A stretch of DNA of 64,000 nt from Zunongwangia pacifica (GCF_023499215.1 NZ_JAKHSK010000019.1:22109-86108); one strand, 5' to 3'; shown: positions 42,175 through 52,239, numbered from the stretch's first letter. Made by a program: numbers and translations. Notes: generated by a model not told the origin, from the sequence alone.

Positions 42175-43386
42175 ATGAATTTGAATACTTCCGGCGTCTA
42201 TCAAAACCGATTTAAGGCTTTAAATTGCTGTGTTTTAGTTCCTACTTACAATAATGAACGCACCTTAGCTTCAGTAGTAGAGGGATTGATGGTTTATACC
42301 AACCAGATTATTGTTTTAAACGACGGAAGTACTGATAACACCAGAGAAATATTACAGCATTTTACCCAAATCGAAGTACGTAATTTTCAAAAGAACAGGG
42401 GTAAAGGTAAGGTGCTTAAAAAAGGATTTAAGATTGCCGAAGAGCTAGGTTACGACTATGCAATTACTATAGATTCTGACGGGCAGCATTACCCGGACGA
42501 TCTTGATGTGTTTTTATCGGAATTAGAAAAAAGAAATCCTGGAGACAAAGAGATTCTTCTAATTGGAGATCGTAACATGGGAAGCGATGGGGTGCCCGGG
42601 GTAAGTGCTACCGGAAATGATTTCTCCAGTTACTGGTACCTGGTGGTTACCGGTTTTCAGCTTCACGATACCCAAAGTGGTTACCGCCTATATCCTGTAA
42701 AGGTGATGAATTCCATTACTTTTTATACCTGGAAATTTGAGTTTGAAATCGAAACTATCGTAAAAGCCACCTGGCGAAAAATCGATGTGAAAAATGTACC
42801 GATAAAAGTACTTTACGATCAGAAAAACCGTGTAAGTCATTTCCGGCCTTTCTGGGATATCGTAAGGATCGTTTTGCTCTATATGTGGTTTGTGCTGGTG
42901 AGTTTTTTCTGGATCCATCCCCGAAATAAATACCGTGATTTTAAACAAAAAGGCTTTAAAAAATTCTGGAAAGAAGATATTGTAAAAAGTAATGAAAGTC
43001 CGGCAAAAAAAGCAACAGCCATAGCTTTGGGCATTTTTGTGGGCTTATCACCATTTTGGGGCGTACATACTTTTTTGGTTTTTGTATTAGCCGCATTTTT
43101 AAAAGTAAATAAGGTTACCGCCTTCTTATTCTCCAATATAAGTATACCGCCTTTTATTCCGATTATTGTTTATGTAAGTTTTCAAACAGGCTCATTGGTT
43201 ACGGGAAAAGGTTGGGACTGGAGCTTAAAACTGCAGCACATTAGCTCTACCACCGATGTTTTTCTAGGCCTTGGGCAATATGTTTTAGGAAGTTTAGTAT
43301 TGGCAATTACTGCTTCAATACTGGTTTGGATTGTGTTTTATTTGTTATTTTCGGTTTTAAATCAAAAGCAGATCATAAAATCTTAA
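42175..43386 (+). CDS. GT2 glycosyltransferase fused to DUF2062
   Basis: The 403-residue protein starts with a family 2 domain: CVLVPTYNNERTLASVVEG, IIVLNDGSTDNTREIL, DYAITIDSDGQHYPDD with the DxD motif. The C-terminal part (~280-400) has about three membrane segments and reads AKKATAIALGIFVGLSPFWGVHTFL, the DUF2062 signature. This fusion is known in Bacteroidota. It may transfer a sugar or phosphosugar to the pigment lipid or act on a carrier lipid. It starts the second half of the locus and ends 0 bp from the MMPL gene. Confidence 0.88.
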   Translation: MNLNTSGVYQNRFKALNCCVLVPTYNNERTLASVVEGLMVYTNQIIVLNDGSTDNTREILQHFTQIEVRNFQKNRGKGKVLKKGFKIAEELGYDYAITIDSDGQHYPDDLDVFLSELEKRNPGDKEILLIGDRNMGSDGVPGVSATGNDFSSYWYLVVTGFQLHDTQSGYRLYPVKVMNSITFYTWKFEFEIETIVKATWRKIDVKNVPIKVLYDQKNRVSHFRPFWDIVRIVLLYMWFVLVSFFWIHPRNKYRDFKQKGFKKFWKEDIVKSNESPAKKATAIALGIFVGLSPFWGVHTFLVFVLAAFLKVNKVTAFLFSNISIPPFIPIIVYVSFQTGSLVTGKGWDWSLKLQHISSTTDVFLGLGQYVLGSLVLAITASILVWIVFYLLFSVLNQKQIIKS

Positions 43387-46365
43387 ATGCATCAGTTTTT
43401 TCTAAAATCCTATCGTTTTTTTCAGCAAAATAAATTGCCGGGAATTTTACTACTACTGGCTTTTGTGGCGGGAGTGGGATTTCTGGCTTCAAAAGTAGCA
43501 TTAGAAGAAGATGTGACCGGTTTGATTCCAGCAGGGAAAGACCAGGATGTTTTAAAACGTATATTAAATGAAACCGAATTTTCGGATAAAATAATCGTTA
43601 CTATATCTTCAGAAGAAGAACAACCACAGGATTTAACAGCCTATGCGGAAAGATTTATAGATTCGGTACACACCAAATTACCCGGTTTTATTGAAAATAT
43701 ACAGGGAAAAGTTCCTGATGAAGGCGTTCGTGAAATTTATAATTTTGTCTATCAGAATTTACCTTTCTTTCTAAATGAAAAGGATTATAGGGAGATTAAA
43801 GAAAAGCTATCAGATACTGCAATTGCCAAGCAGATAAAAGAAGATTATCGTAGCATTATTTCCCCAACCGGGATTGTTACCAAAAATTTTATATTTCAGG
43901 ATCCTTTGAGCTTAGGACCTATTGGACTGGAAAAATTACGTGAACTTCAAATAGGAGATAATTATCTGTTGTATAATAATTACTTACTTACAAAGGATAA
44001 AAAGCACCTTTTATTGTTTATAACGCCAACCTTACCGGCTTCAGAAACCAATAAGAACAATGAATTTATATCCGAATTAAAAGAAATTCAGCAGCAGTTA
44101 AATTTAGAATTCAAGAATGTAAAAGGTGATTTTTTTGGCGGGGTGTTGTATTCCCTTGCTAATGCTAATCAGATTAAAAAAGACGTACAAATCACCATAA
44201 GTATCGCTATCTCGATATTGTTGATTTTACTCATCTTTTTTTACCGCAAAATTTATGTGCCATTAATTCTTTTTATTCCGGGAATTATCGCTGCGCTCAC
44301 CGCAATAGCGATTTTATATATTTTTAAAGGCAGTATCTCGGCGATTTCCATAGGGATTGGTTCGATCTTACTGGGAATAACACTGGATTACGGACTTCAT
44401 ATTTTAACACATTATCGAAATAATCGCGATGTTTCACAGCTTTACCGGGAAGTAACCACTCCCGTTTTAATGAGTAGTCTTACAACCGCTACCGCCTTTC
44501 TCTGTCTTCTTTTCGTAAACAGCGATGCGCTTAATGATCTTGGGATGTTTGCGGCAATAAGCGTGATCATTGCCGCTTTTTTGGCCTTACTTTTAATTCC
44601 TTTACTCTACGGAAAACGCATTACCGAAACACCTAAAAATACCTTTTTAGATAAACTGGCTGCAATACAGTTTTTTAGAATTAAACCTTTATTTTTTAGT
44701 GTCGTGTTATTGTTTGTGCTGGGATTGTTTTTTTTCACCAAAGTGAAGTTTAATAATGATCTGAGTAAAATTAACTTTCAGCCTGAAACCATTAAAAAAG
44801 CTGAACAAAAAATACAGAATATTGCGAATAGTAATGGTAAAACTTTGTATTTGGTAAGCTACGGGAATACGATCGATGAAGCCTTACAGGAAAATTCTAA
44901 AGTTTACCAAAGGCTTAAAAATTTTAATACAGAGCACCGGTTAAATAGCTATAGTAGTATTGGCGGGGTAGTCTTATCCACGCAAACTCAAAATAAAAAA
45001 ATACAGGAGTGGAAGGATTTTTGGGATTCCAGGGATACTTCAGCGCTTAAAAATAAAATCCTGTCAGAGTCTGCTAAATATGGCTTTAAACCGGCAAGTT
45101 TTAAGGATTTTTATCACTTATTAAATAAAGATTTTAAAAACCTGCAATTAAATGATTATCAGAAAACTACCAATCTTTATTTAAACGATTTTATTTCGAT
45201 TAGTGAAGATTTTGCCACGGTAACTACAACGGTAAATTTGGGAGATGTGCCTTCTCAGGAATTTACTGCACAATTTGATCATCTGGATCATATGTTGATT
45301 ATCGACCGGGAGCGGATCAATGAAGGATTTTTAGGGAATTTGAAGAACGACTTTAATCAATTGATCGGGTTTTCGATTTTGGCGGTTTTTATGATCCTTT
45401 TAATTGCTTACCAAAATCTTGAAATTAGTCTTTTAACACTATTCCCCATCGGGATTACCTGGATTATTGCCCTTGGGATTATGGGCGCTTTATCTATCGA
45501 ATTTAATATTCTTAATATCATTATTTCAACCTTTGTTTTTGGGCTTGGCCTGGATTACAGCATTTTTATCACCAATGCCTGTCTTAAAGAATATCAAACC
45601 GGTAAAAGTGAACTTAAAACCTATCAGACTTCTATTTTAATTTCGGTAATCACCACATTATTAGGGATTGGAGCATTGATTTTTGCCAAACATCCGGCGC
45701 TAAGATCAGTGTCCAGCGTTTCGATTATTGGTGTTTTCTCGGCGGTTTTAGTAGCTTTTGTGCTACAGGTATGGTTATTTCATGTGCTTTTTATAAATCG
45801 GCGTAAAAAAGGGCTGCCGCCATTTCGATTTAGCCGAATTCGTAGTTTTATTCGGAATAAAATCTATTACAAGCAAGATTTGTATTATCAGGATGCCGTA
45901 TTGGATAATTATCGTTACAAGCCAGTGTACAGTGAGGCGAAAGCAGCATTTACCGAAAATAAAGAGTCCTATTTAAGAGTGTCTAATTTTATAGAAAAAG
46001 GAGAGTGCGTTTTCTTTTTCTATTCGGGGATTGGCGTTTTTCCTATTTATCTAAGTTATATAAATCCCAATTCTAACATTACGGGTTACGAAACTTCAGA
46101 AGCTATAGCTATTGCCAGAAATTGCTTTAGAAGTAAACATGAGCTTTTAAAGTTTACCACAGCCATTGAAGAGGCTAAAACCTGCTCGACTTTTATAATT
46201 CCAGATCACGACATAAATGATTTGGATCAAATTAAGAAAATGATCAATCGATTTGGAAAAAAAGTGATTGTACTCCATAAAGACATGAAAACGCAATGGT
46301 TGTTAGATGCAAATTTTGAGATCACGTATCGCCAAAGCGGAATCTTAGTATTTGAACGTGAATAG
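43387..46365 (+). CDS. MMPL/RND-type lipid exporter with extra C-terminal domain
   Basis: The 992-residue protein has two repeats of a large extracytoplasmic loop plus a membrane domain with GIGSILLGITLDYGLHILTHYRNN and FGLGLDYSIFITNACL, the usual MMPL motifs with Asp in the proton path. It should export the polyene lipid. After the last helix (about residue 800) about 180 more residues follow with CVFFFYSGIGVFPIYLSYINPN and ITGYETSEAIAIARNC, which resemble a degenerate SAM-methyltransferase fold. The fusion is unusual. The next gene overlaps it. Confidence 0.85.
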   Translation: MHQFFLKSYRFFQQNKLPGILLLLAFVAGVGFLASKVALEEDVTGLIPAGKDQDVLKRILNETEFSDKIIVTISSEEEQPQDLTAYAERFIDSVHTKLPGFIENIQGKVPDEGVREIYNFVYQNLPFFLNEKDYREIKEKLSDTAIAKQIKEDYRSIISPTGIVTKNFIFQDPLSLGPIGLEKLRELQIGDNYLLYNNYLLTKDKKHLLLFITPTLPASETNKNNEFISELKEIQQQLNLEFKNVKGDFFGGVLYSLANANQIKKDVQITISIAISILLILLIFFYRKIYVPLILFIPGIIAALTAIAILYIFKGSISAISIGIGSILLGITLDYGLHILTHYRNNRDVSQLYREVTTPVLMSSLTTATAFLCLLFVNSDALNDLGMFAAISVIIAAFLALLLIPLLYGKRITETPKNTFLDKLAAIQFFRIKPLFFSVVLLFVLGLFFFTKVKFNNDLSKINFQPETIKKAEQKIQNIANSNGKTLYLVSYGNTIDEALQENSKVYQRLKNFNTEHRLNSYSSIGGVVLSTQTQNKKIQEWKDFWDSRDTSALKNKILSESAKYGFKPASFKDFYHLLNKDFKNLQLNDYQKTTNLYLNDFISISEDFATVTTTVNLGDVPSQEFTAQFDHLDHMLIIDRERINEGFLGNLKNDFNQLIGFSILAVFMILLIAYQNLEISLLTLFPIGITWIIALGIMGALSIEFNILNIIISTFVFGLGLDYSIFITNACLKEYQTGKSELKTYQTSILISVITTLLGIGALIFAKHPALRSVSSVSIIGVFSAVLVAFVLQVWLFHVLFINRRKKGLPPFRFSRIRSFIRNKIYYKQDLYYQDAVLDNYRYKPVYSEAKAAFTENKESYLRVSNFIEKGECVFFFYSGIGVFPIYLSYINPNSNITGYETSEAIAIARNCFRSKHELLKFTTAIEEAKTCSTFIIPDHDINDLDQIKKMINRFGKKVIVLHKDMKTQWLLDANFEITYRQSGILVFERE

Positions 46366-46366
46366 A

Positions 46367-48022
46367 ATGAAGAAGGTTTTTGTAATTTTTGGAGTGTTTT
46401 GTCTTTTTTCCTGCGGAATTAAAAAATCCTATCAGGATATGCCCGAGGTTTCCGGAATTTCAGAAGTTGATACCGTACGGACAAAAATTAGCAATACGCA
46501 TTATACCTTAGGGAAAAACAATCTTTTTCAGAATAAATATGGCGTTTGGGAATTATATATTGAAGGCGATGCTTTAGCACTTGGCCTGGCCAATGGTGCC
46601 TTAACGCAGGATCTTATTCACCATCAGGAAAATGCGTTTATGGGAAAAATTAAAGAAATAATTCCTTCAGAAGGCTATCGCAATTTCCTGAAAAAGCTGG
46701 TTTCCTGGTTTAATCGTAAAATGTATTTATACGTTCCCGAAGAATATAAACAGGAAATTTATGGAGTTTCTAGATTCGGACTCAAAAAATACGATGAATT
46801 TGCGCCGGCTTATCTTCGGATGTTGTATTTCCACGGCGCGCATGATATTGGCCATGCCTTGCAGGATTTAATGCTGGTAGGTTGTACCAGTTTTGCCGCC
46901 TGGGATGAAAAAACAAGCGATGGAAAATTGCTTTTGGGACGTAATTTTGACTTTTATGCCGGAGAAGAATTTTCGAATCAGAAAATGGTCGCCTTTGTAA
47001 ATCCGGATGATGGTCATAAATTCATGATGTATACCTGGGGCGGAATGATTGGTGCTGTAAGCGGAATGAATGCTGAAGGGATCACCGTCACCATAAACGC
47101 CGGCAAGTCTAAAATCCCCATGCTGGCAAAAGATCCCATTACGCTGGTCTCCAGAGAAATTCTTCAGCATGCTTCTAATTTGGAAGAAGCTATCGAAATT
47201 GCCAAAAAACGGGAAGTTTTTGTTTCAGAATCGATCATGGTGGGAAGTGCGAAAGATCATAAAGCCATTTTAATTGAAGTAAGCCCTAAAAACTTTGGTA
47301 TTTACGAAGTCGAAAATTCAAATCAGCTTATTTGCAGTAACCATTTTCAGAGTTCAGCGTATCAGGATGATAAAAGGAATCAAAAAACAATTAAAGAAAG
47401 CCATTCACAATATCGCTATGAACGTATGACGCAATTAGTTTCTGAAGCTGATAAATTAACGCCACAAAAAGCAGTGGAGATTCTTCGGAACAGAAAGGGA
47501 TTGGATGGTGAAAAAATTGGTTACGGCAATGAAAAAGCGATTAATCAATTATTAGCACATCATGGTATTGTTTTTAAACCTGAAGAGAAAAAGGTTTGGG
47601 TCTCAGCAAGCCCCTATCAAATGGGCGCTTTTATAGCTTACGACCTGGATCATGTTTTTACGGAATTTGAAAAAGGAAACGTTTCCGGAAGTGTAATGAA
47701 TGCAGAAGAAGTAATTCCGGCATCTGACTTTTTACAGACTAGAAATTATAAAAATTACGAAGCATATCGAAAATTAAGGGAGCAATTTATTCAGGATTTA
47801 GAAGATGAAAACCCAATCGATACCAAAGATGCTGAAGCCTTAAAGCACTTAAACCCTTATTTTTGGCAGGCTTATTATTTAAGCGGGCAATACTATTACC
47901 GTGAAGGGAATTATAAGCAGGCGATTATCGATTTTAAGCAAGCCTTACGAAGAGAAGTCACCACACTTCCGGATAAGCAGCATCTTGAGAAATTACTGAA
48001 AAAATCTTACAGGAAACTTTAA
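46367..48022 (+). CDS. C45 (acyl-CoA:6-APA acyltransferase-like) Ntn-hydrolase lipoprotein with TPR
   Basis: The ATG at 46367 is chosen because it gives a lipobox (FCLFSCG, Cys 16). The Ntn nucleophile would be the Cys in MLVGCTSFAAWDEKTSDGKLLLGRNFDF, and SGMNAEGITVTINA is the following strand. Near the C-terminus AYYLSGQYYYREGNYKQAIIDFKQALRR is a TPR motif. The family hydrolyses or transfers acyl groups on amides. In this locus it could acylate the pigment head or an amino group at the outer membrane. Confidence 0.85.
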   Translation: MKKVFVIFGVFCLFSCGIKKSYQDMPEVSGISEVDTVRTKISNTHYTLGKNNLFQNKYGVWELYIEGDALALGLANGALTQDLIHHQENAFMGKIKEIIPSEGYRNFLKKLVSWFNRKMYLYVPEEYKQEIYGVSRFGLKKYDEFAPAYLRMLYFHGAHDIGHALQDLMLVGCTSFAAWDEKTSDGKLLLGRNFDFYAGEEFSNQKMVAFVNPDDGHKFMMYTWGGMIGAVSGMNAEGITVTINAGKSKIPMLAKDPITLVSREILQHASNLEEAIEIAKKREVFVSESIMVGSAKDHKAILIEVSPKNFGIYEVENSNQLICSNHFQSSAYQDDKRNQKTIKESHSQYRYERMTQLVSEADKLTPQKAVEILRNRKGLDGEKIGYGNEKAINQLLAHHGIVFKPEEKKVWVSASPYQMGAFIAYDLDHVFTEFEKGNVSGSVMNAEEVIPASDFLQTRNYKNYEAYRKLREQFIQDLEDENPIDTKDAEALKHLNPYFWQAYYLSGQYYYREGNYKQAIIDFKQALRREVTTLPDKQHLEKLLKKSYRKL

Positions 48023-49297
48023 ATGAAAGACTTTCTTTCTCCAGAATTATCGAAAAAAGAGCAATGGCAACTTTTAAAACAGCATTTAGAATATGCTGAA
48101 CGAAATTCGCCATTTTATAAAAAGCTTTTTAAAGCACAGGATATTCAGATTGCTGCGATAGAAAAAGAAAGTGATTTTTGTCGAATTCCGATCACTACCA
48201 AAGAAGATTTACAACAACAAAATTTAGATTTTCTGGCGGTAGATTATGGGGAAATTATAGATCACGTGACCACATCGGGAACATTGGGCAATCCGGTAAA
48301 TTTTATGCTTAATGAAGCCGATTTACAGCGCTTAACTTACAACGAATATGAATCATTTAAGATTGCCGGGGTAACCAAAAAAGATGTAGTGCAAATCACC
48401 ACCACTTTAGATCGCCGCTTTATGGCCGGAATGGCCTATTATTTAGGCCTGCGGAAACTAGGTGCCGGAATAGTGAGAACAGGAAGTGGATTACCGGGGT
48501 TACAATGGGATAGTATTGCACGTTTCAAACCCCAATTTTTGGTGGCGGTACCTTCCTTTTTGCTAAAACTTATCGATTTTGCCCAGCAAAATGCTATTGA
48601 TTATCGAAGTTCATCAGTCAAAGGCGTGATTTGTATAGGCGAATCCTTACTAAATGAAAAACTGGAAGATTCGGCTTTACGAAAAAGAATTAAGGATTTG
48701 TGGGATGTGGAGCTGTTTTCTACGTATGCATCTACCGAAATGGCTACCGCTTTTACCGAATGTAAATTTCATAAAGGCAACCATATTTTGCCTAATCTTA
48801 TCTATACTGAAATTCTCGATGAAAACGGGAATCCTGTTGAAAATGGTGAAGCAGGGGAGTTGGTGGTGACCCCGTTACAGGTAGAAAGTATGCCTTTAAT
48901 TAGATATGCGACGGGAGATATGGTGATGAGAATTGAAGAGAATTGCATCTGCGGACGAACTTCTGGTAGAATTGGATCCGTCCTTGGGCGTAAAAAGCAA
49001 ATGTTGAAGATTAAGGGAACTTCGCTTTATCCTCAACATATTCAGGAAGCGATGAATACTCTGGGAATTTCAGATTATATTATCGAAGCTAAAAATGATG
49101 AATTTGGCAATGATTTAGTGATCTTGAAAATTTCAGAGGAAGTTAAATTAAGTCCTTTGGAAATTCAATTAAAATTACGAGACCAATTACAAATTAAGCT
49201 TGAGATTCAGCAATTATCGGCTTCAGTAGTATTTCAGAAAAAATTTCCAAAAGAAAGCCGAAAGCCAGTTGTTTTTCACGACTTAAGATCGATTTAG
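48023..49297 (+). CDS. Phenylacetate-CoA ligase-like AMP-forming enzyme
   Basis: The 424-residue protein has the AMP motif DHVTTSGTLGNPVNFML (~85-101), a later STYASTEMATAFTECK and MPLIRYATGDMVM before the hinge, and CICGRTSGRIGSVLGRKKQMLKIKGTSLYP. This is the PaaK-type adenylating pattern. In the pigment pathway it most likely activates 4-hydroxycinnamate for transfer to the ACP. It follows the C45 gene without a gap. CoA or ACP as acceptor cannot be told from sequence. Confidence 0.88.
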   Translation: MKDFLSPELSKKEQWQLLKQHLEYAERNSPFYKKLFKAQDIQIAAIEKESDFCRIPITTKEDLQQQNLDFLAVDYGEIIDHVTTSGTLGNPVNFMLNEADLQRLTYNEYESFKIAGVTKKDVVQITTTLDRRFMAGMAYYLGLRKLGAGIVRTGSGLPGLQWDSIARFKPQFLVAVPSFLLKLIDFAQQNAIDYRSSSVKGVICIGESLLNEKLEDSALRKRIKDLWDVELFSTYASTEMATAFTECKFHKGNHILPNLIYTEILDENGNPVENGEAGELVVTPLQVESMPLIRYATGDMVMRIEENCICGRTSGRIGSVLGRKKQMLKIKGTSLYPQHIQEAMNTLGISDYIIEAKNDEFGNDLVILKISEEVKLSPLEIQLKLRDQLQIKLEIQQLSASVVFQKKFPKESRKPVVFHDLRSI

Positions 49298-49890
49298 AAC
49301 TGATATCCTATCCCTATATGTGCTCCAAACTGATTTAAATTGTGATCTCTCGTTTCATCTTTAAAGTCTATAGTGCCAAATTGTTTGAAATACGGATTTG
49401 CAAATACAAAGAAGTTTCCAAAATGATATTGACCACCAAAACCTAAATGATAGCCAATTCCGTTTTGAGAGTATTCAATATTTGGATCGTTTAGTTCAAA
49501 ACTTAAAACTGGGCCGGCATTTAAGAAAAAATAATTCCAAAATTTGAATTCTAATAAAGCAGATATAGATAGTACTTCTAAATCCTGAAATATAAAATGA
49601 TATTGGTTTGATTCGTCACCTATTCCACCATAAGAGCCTAAAAAATTATTTTTAATTTTTGGTTTGGTATAGGTTAAACCAGTAACCACGCTAAATTTAT
49701 TTTTCAAATTAATCTGATATTCCGCACCAAGTTCAAATAAACTTTCCACATCATCGCTCACTACACCATCTAAAGCTTCTTTCTCTAAAAGCTTGGCATC
49801 AGAGAATCCATAGAAAATGCGTATGGCTGGTTTTTGGGCGTATGTAGAAAATGTTATGACAAAAAACAGGAAAAGTAGTCGATGTTTCAT
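49294..49890 (-). CDS. Outer-membrane beta-barrel protein
   Basis: The 198-residue protein has a signal peptide (cut after TYA-Q) and alternating beta strands with aromatic girdles (FSVVTGLTYTKPKIKN, FGNFFVFANPYFKQFG), ending in YQF, the C-terminal aromatic for barrel insertion. It is about the size of a small 8-strand barrel. It is convergent with the ligase gene and overlaps it by 4 bp. Substrate and role unknown. Confidence 0.75.
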   Translation of the reverse strand: MKHRLLFLFFVITFSTYAQKPAIRIFYGFSDAKLLEKEALDGVVSDDVESLFELGAEYQINLKNKFSVVTGLTYTKPKIKNNFLGSYGGIGDESNQYHFIFQDLEVLSISALLEFKFWNYFFLNAGPVLSFELNDPNIEYSQNGIGYHLGFGGQYHFGNFFVFANPYFKQFGTIDFKDETRDHNLNQFGAHIGIGYQF

Positions 49891-49941
49891 TTGATTGATT
49901 TTGAGTTAGATGCAAGATTCATAAAAAGGTTGCGTTCACTT

Positions 49942-51117
49942 TTATAATTTCTCGCAAACCAGTACAATCTTTTCTTCGTTTAGATTGGTAGTGAAAAATA
50001 AATAGTCAGTTCCGCCGTCTTTAATTTTATATTTTTTACGGATACTTTCTACATCCAGAGGGAAATTACGGGTGCTGATATTAGCTTTTTTAGACTTAAA
50101 TCTTTTCTTTAAGTATTTAGATCCAAAATTCATTATATCAGTAATTTTAAACTTTCTTCCTGGGAAATCTATATTTACTTCTGAAGTAAATAAATGAGAG
50201 TTTTGGTGTAGTTTTTTTAATTTAAAATCAGTCGCCAGTTTCCCGAATAGCTGGCTCTTCATGATCGCTGCGTTGGGTTCGTAAAGATATTTTCCCGGTA
50301 AGGCAAATTCGGCATTTTCACTTTCCTCCATCGAAGTTATAAAGGTCTGATTTTCTTTTTTCGTAAAGTTTTTGGTGATGATTTTTACGGCTGAAGTATT
50401 TCCTTTCTTTAAAAGCCATAGCAGTTCTTTAACCTCATTGTCCACCGCTACGATATGAATTTCTGCTACAAAATCAAGTTCTGAAATGCCTAATTTTAGA
50501 TCGAGTAACGGGGAAGTTTTTATTAAAATATGATCGGCTTTTTCAAATAGCAAGGGTAAATGTGCTACAACATCGGGTGTACAATCGGCCAGGCGAAAAA
50601 CTTTACCACCATGATCGTCCCTTCTGGCAGGATCCAGATAAATCCAGTCAAATTTGGCCTCAGTGGCTTTTAAAAACGCTAAACCATCACCGCTATTTAC
50701 GTTGATATTGTTCGCTTCTAAAGCTTTAAAATTATGTCTTGCGATTGCAGCCAGGTCTTTATTTAATTCGTTATAGAAGACTTCTCCTGTCTTTTTTGAA
50801 AAAAAATAGCTATCGATCCCAAAACCACCTGTAAGATCGGTGAAAGCTTTTCCAGAAACCAGGGAAGCCTTATATTCCGCGGTGATTTGAGAGGAAGTTT
50901 GTTCTAAATTTAACTTTGGAGGATAAAGGATATGCTGATTTTCGAACCAAAAAGGCAATTTTCTTTGCGCTGTTTTCCTCCCTGCGATTTGTGTAGCCAG
51001 GGTTGCTGCGAGAATGTTAGGAAAAGGACTGCCTTTTAAAACCAGGGCAGAAACCTCTGCATTTAAGTTTTTTGCGACAAATTCCTGAACTTCGGCCTGT
51101 AAAAGTTCGGTGTTCAT
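49942..51117 (-). CDS. THUMP-like class I SAM methyltransferase (PG1098-type)
   Basis: The 391-residue protein has a helical N-terminus, then FTDLTGGFGIDSYFFSKKTGEVFYNE, a SAM-binding loop, and FDWIYLDPARRDDHGGKVFRLADC with DPAR like DPPR of base methylases. The C-terminal domain is a ferredoxin-like fold of the PG1098 type. It may methylate an RNA or a ribosomal substrate. Start at 51117 shows no better alternative. It follows the permease with a 9-bp gap. Confidence 0.82.
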   Translation of the reverse strand: MNTELLQAEVQEFVAKNLNAEVSALVLKGSPFPNILAATLATQIAGRKTAQRKLPFWFENQHILYPPKLNLEQTSSQITAEYKASLVSGKAFTDLTGGFGIDSYFFSKKTGEVFYNELNKDLAAIARHNFKALEANNINVNSGDGLAFLKATEAKFDWIYLDPARRDDHGGKVFRLADCTPDVVAHLPLLFEKADHILIKTSPLLDLKLGISELDFVAEIHIVAVDNEVKELLWLLKKGNTSAVKIITKNFTKKENQTFITSMEESENAEFALPGKYLYEPNAAIMKSQLFGKLATDFKLKKLHQNSHLFTSEVNIDFPGRKFKITDIMNFGSKYLKKRFKSKKANISTRNFPLDVESIRKKYKIKDGGTDYLFFTTNLNEEKIVLVCEKL

Positions 51118-51126
51118 ACCCTAAAT

Positions 51127-52215
51127 TTATAAATCCCTGGTCAGTCTTTTTACGATTTTATAATCGCTTAAAGATTCTTTCGCTATTACTTTTATCGCAG
51201 TATAAACCGGTACGGCAATAACCATTCCCACAATTCCTGAAATTAATCCTGCAATAAGGATTACCAAAAAGATCTCTAACGGATGTGATTTTACACTGGC
51301 ACCAAAAATCATGGGTTGTGAAATAAGGTTGTCGATAACCTGGCAAATTGCATAACCCAACATCACGTAAATTAGTTTAGGAAGAATAATGGCCTGAAAA
51401 TCGGCTCCCAGATTACTCGAAATGACAAATAGCGCCATTAAAATTCCGGCGAAAACAGGTCCTAAATAAGGAACAAGATTTAAAAAGGCACAAATAAATG
51501 CAATGGCTACGGGATTATTTACTTCGAATAACGTTAGTAAAATCATATATAAAATGAACAATACCGTAATTTGCATGGTTAATCCCACAAAATATCTGGA
51601 AAGTAGGATCTTGATTTTATTAAAAATACGCACAAATTTTTGCTCTTTCCCACGATTGGCAAAAACAAGGATACTGTTCAGCATTAATTTACTGTCCTTT
51701 AACAGAAAGAAGGAAATGAAAATAACAGAAAACAACGCGACAATGGTCGCCCCTAAAATGCCAAATACATTATTTAAGAACTTGGGAATAAGACTAACAT
51801 CGAGACTGCGAACAAACTGACTTTGTTTTAAACTTTCTATAATATTAATTTCTTCAACCCCTAGATATTCATTAATCTGGCCGTTAAGATTATTAAGATC
51901 GCTTTTAAAAGCCTCAATATCAATACGACCCAAATATTGGCTTTGTTCTATCACAATAGGGACAAATACCAAAATAATGCCCACAAAAATGGCCAAAACC
52001 AATAGCAATACGATAATCACCGCTATTTGGTTAGGCAGTTTAAGTTGTTGGCGTAGAAAAATTACAACCGGGCGCCCAATTAGCGAAATAATTGCAGCAA
52101 CCGCGATATACACAATAACCGATTGGATTTCGTACAGGAAAAATAACAATAGTATGATTCCCAGTACGATTCCAACAGCCCTTAAAATTCCGTAAGATAG
52201 TTCTTTAGCATTCAC
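51127..52215 (-). CDS. AI-2E family (PerM/TqsA) membrane protein
   Basis: The 362-residue protein has eight or so membrane helices, with clusters at residues 10-50, 60-85, 150-170 and 210-340, and conserved-looking LVPYLGPVFAGI, AYAICQVIDNLISQPMIFG and SHPLEIFLVILIAGLISGIVGM. Members include the AI-2 exporter TqsA and Na+/H+ antiporters; substrate is unclear. It is in the minus-strand housekeeping group. Confidence 0.87.
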   Translation of the reverse strand: MNAKELSYGILRAVGIVLGIILLLFFLYEIQSVIVYIAVAAIISLIGRPVVIFLRQQLKLPNQIAVIIVLLLVLAIFVGIILVFVPIVIEQSQYLGRIDIEAFKSDLNNLNGQINEYLGVEEINIIESLKQSQFVRSLDVSLIPKFLNNVFGILGATIVALFSVIFISFFLLKDSKLMLNSILVFANRGKEQKFVRIFNKIKILLSRYFVGLTMQITVLFILYMILLTLFEVNNPVAIAFICAFLNLVPYLGPVFAGILMALFVISSNLGADFQAIILPKLIYVMLGYAICQVIDNLISQPMIFGASVKSHPLEIFLVILIAGLISGIVGMVIAVPVYTAIKVIAKESLSDYKIVKRLTRDL

Positions 52216-52239
52216 AGGCTAAATATAGGATTTTCTTAT

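Larger units (their letters stand above)
30131..49297. other. Aryl-polyene/flexirubin-type pigment gene cluster
   Basis: Genes for tyrosine ammonia-lyase, KR, two KS, a CLF, ACP, two hotdog dehydratase-like proteins, a thioesterase, an LpxL-type acyltransferase, a LolA-like carrier, an MMPL exporter and an AMP-forming ligase are linked over 19 kb. This set is the type II polyene pathway known from aryl polyenes and flexirubins. DarA and DarB are not seen here. Confidence 0.88.
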
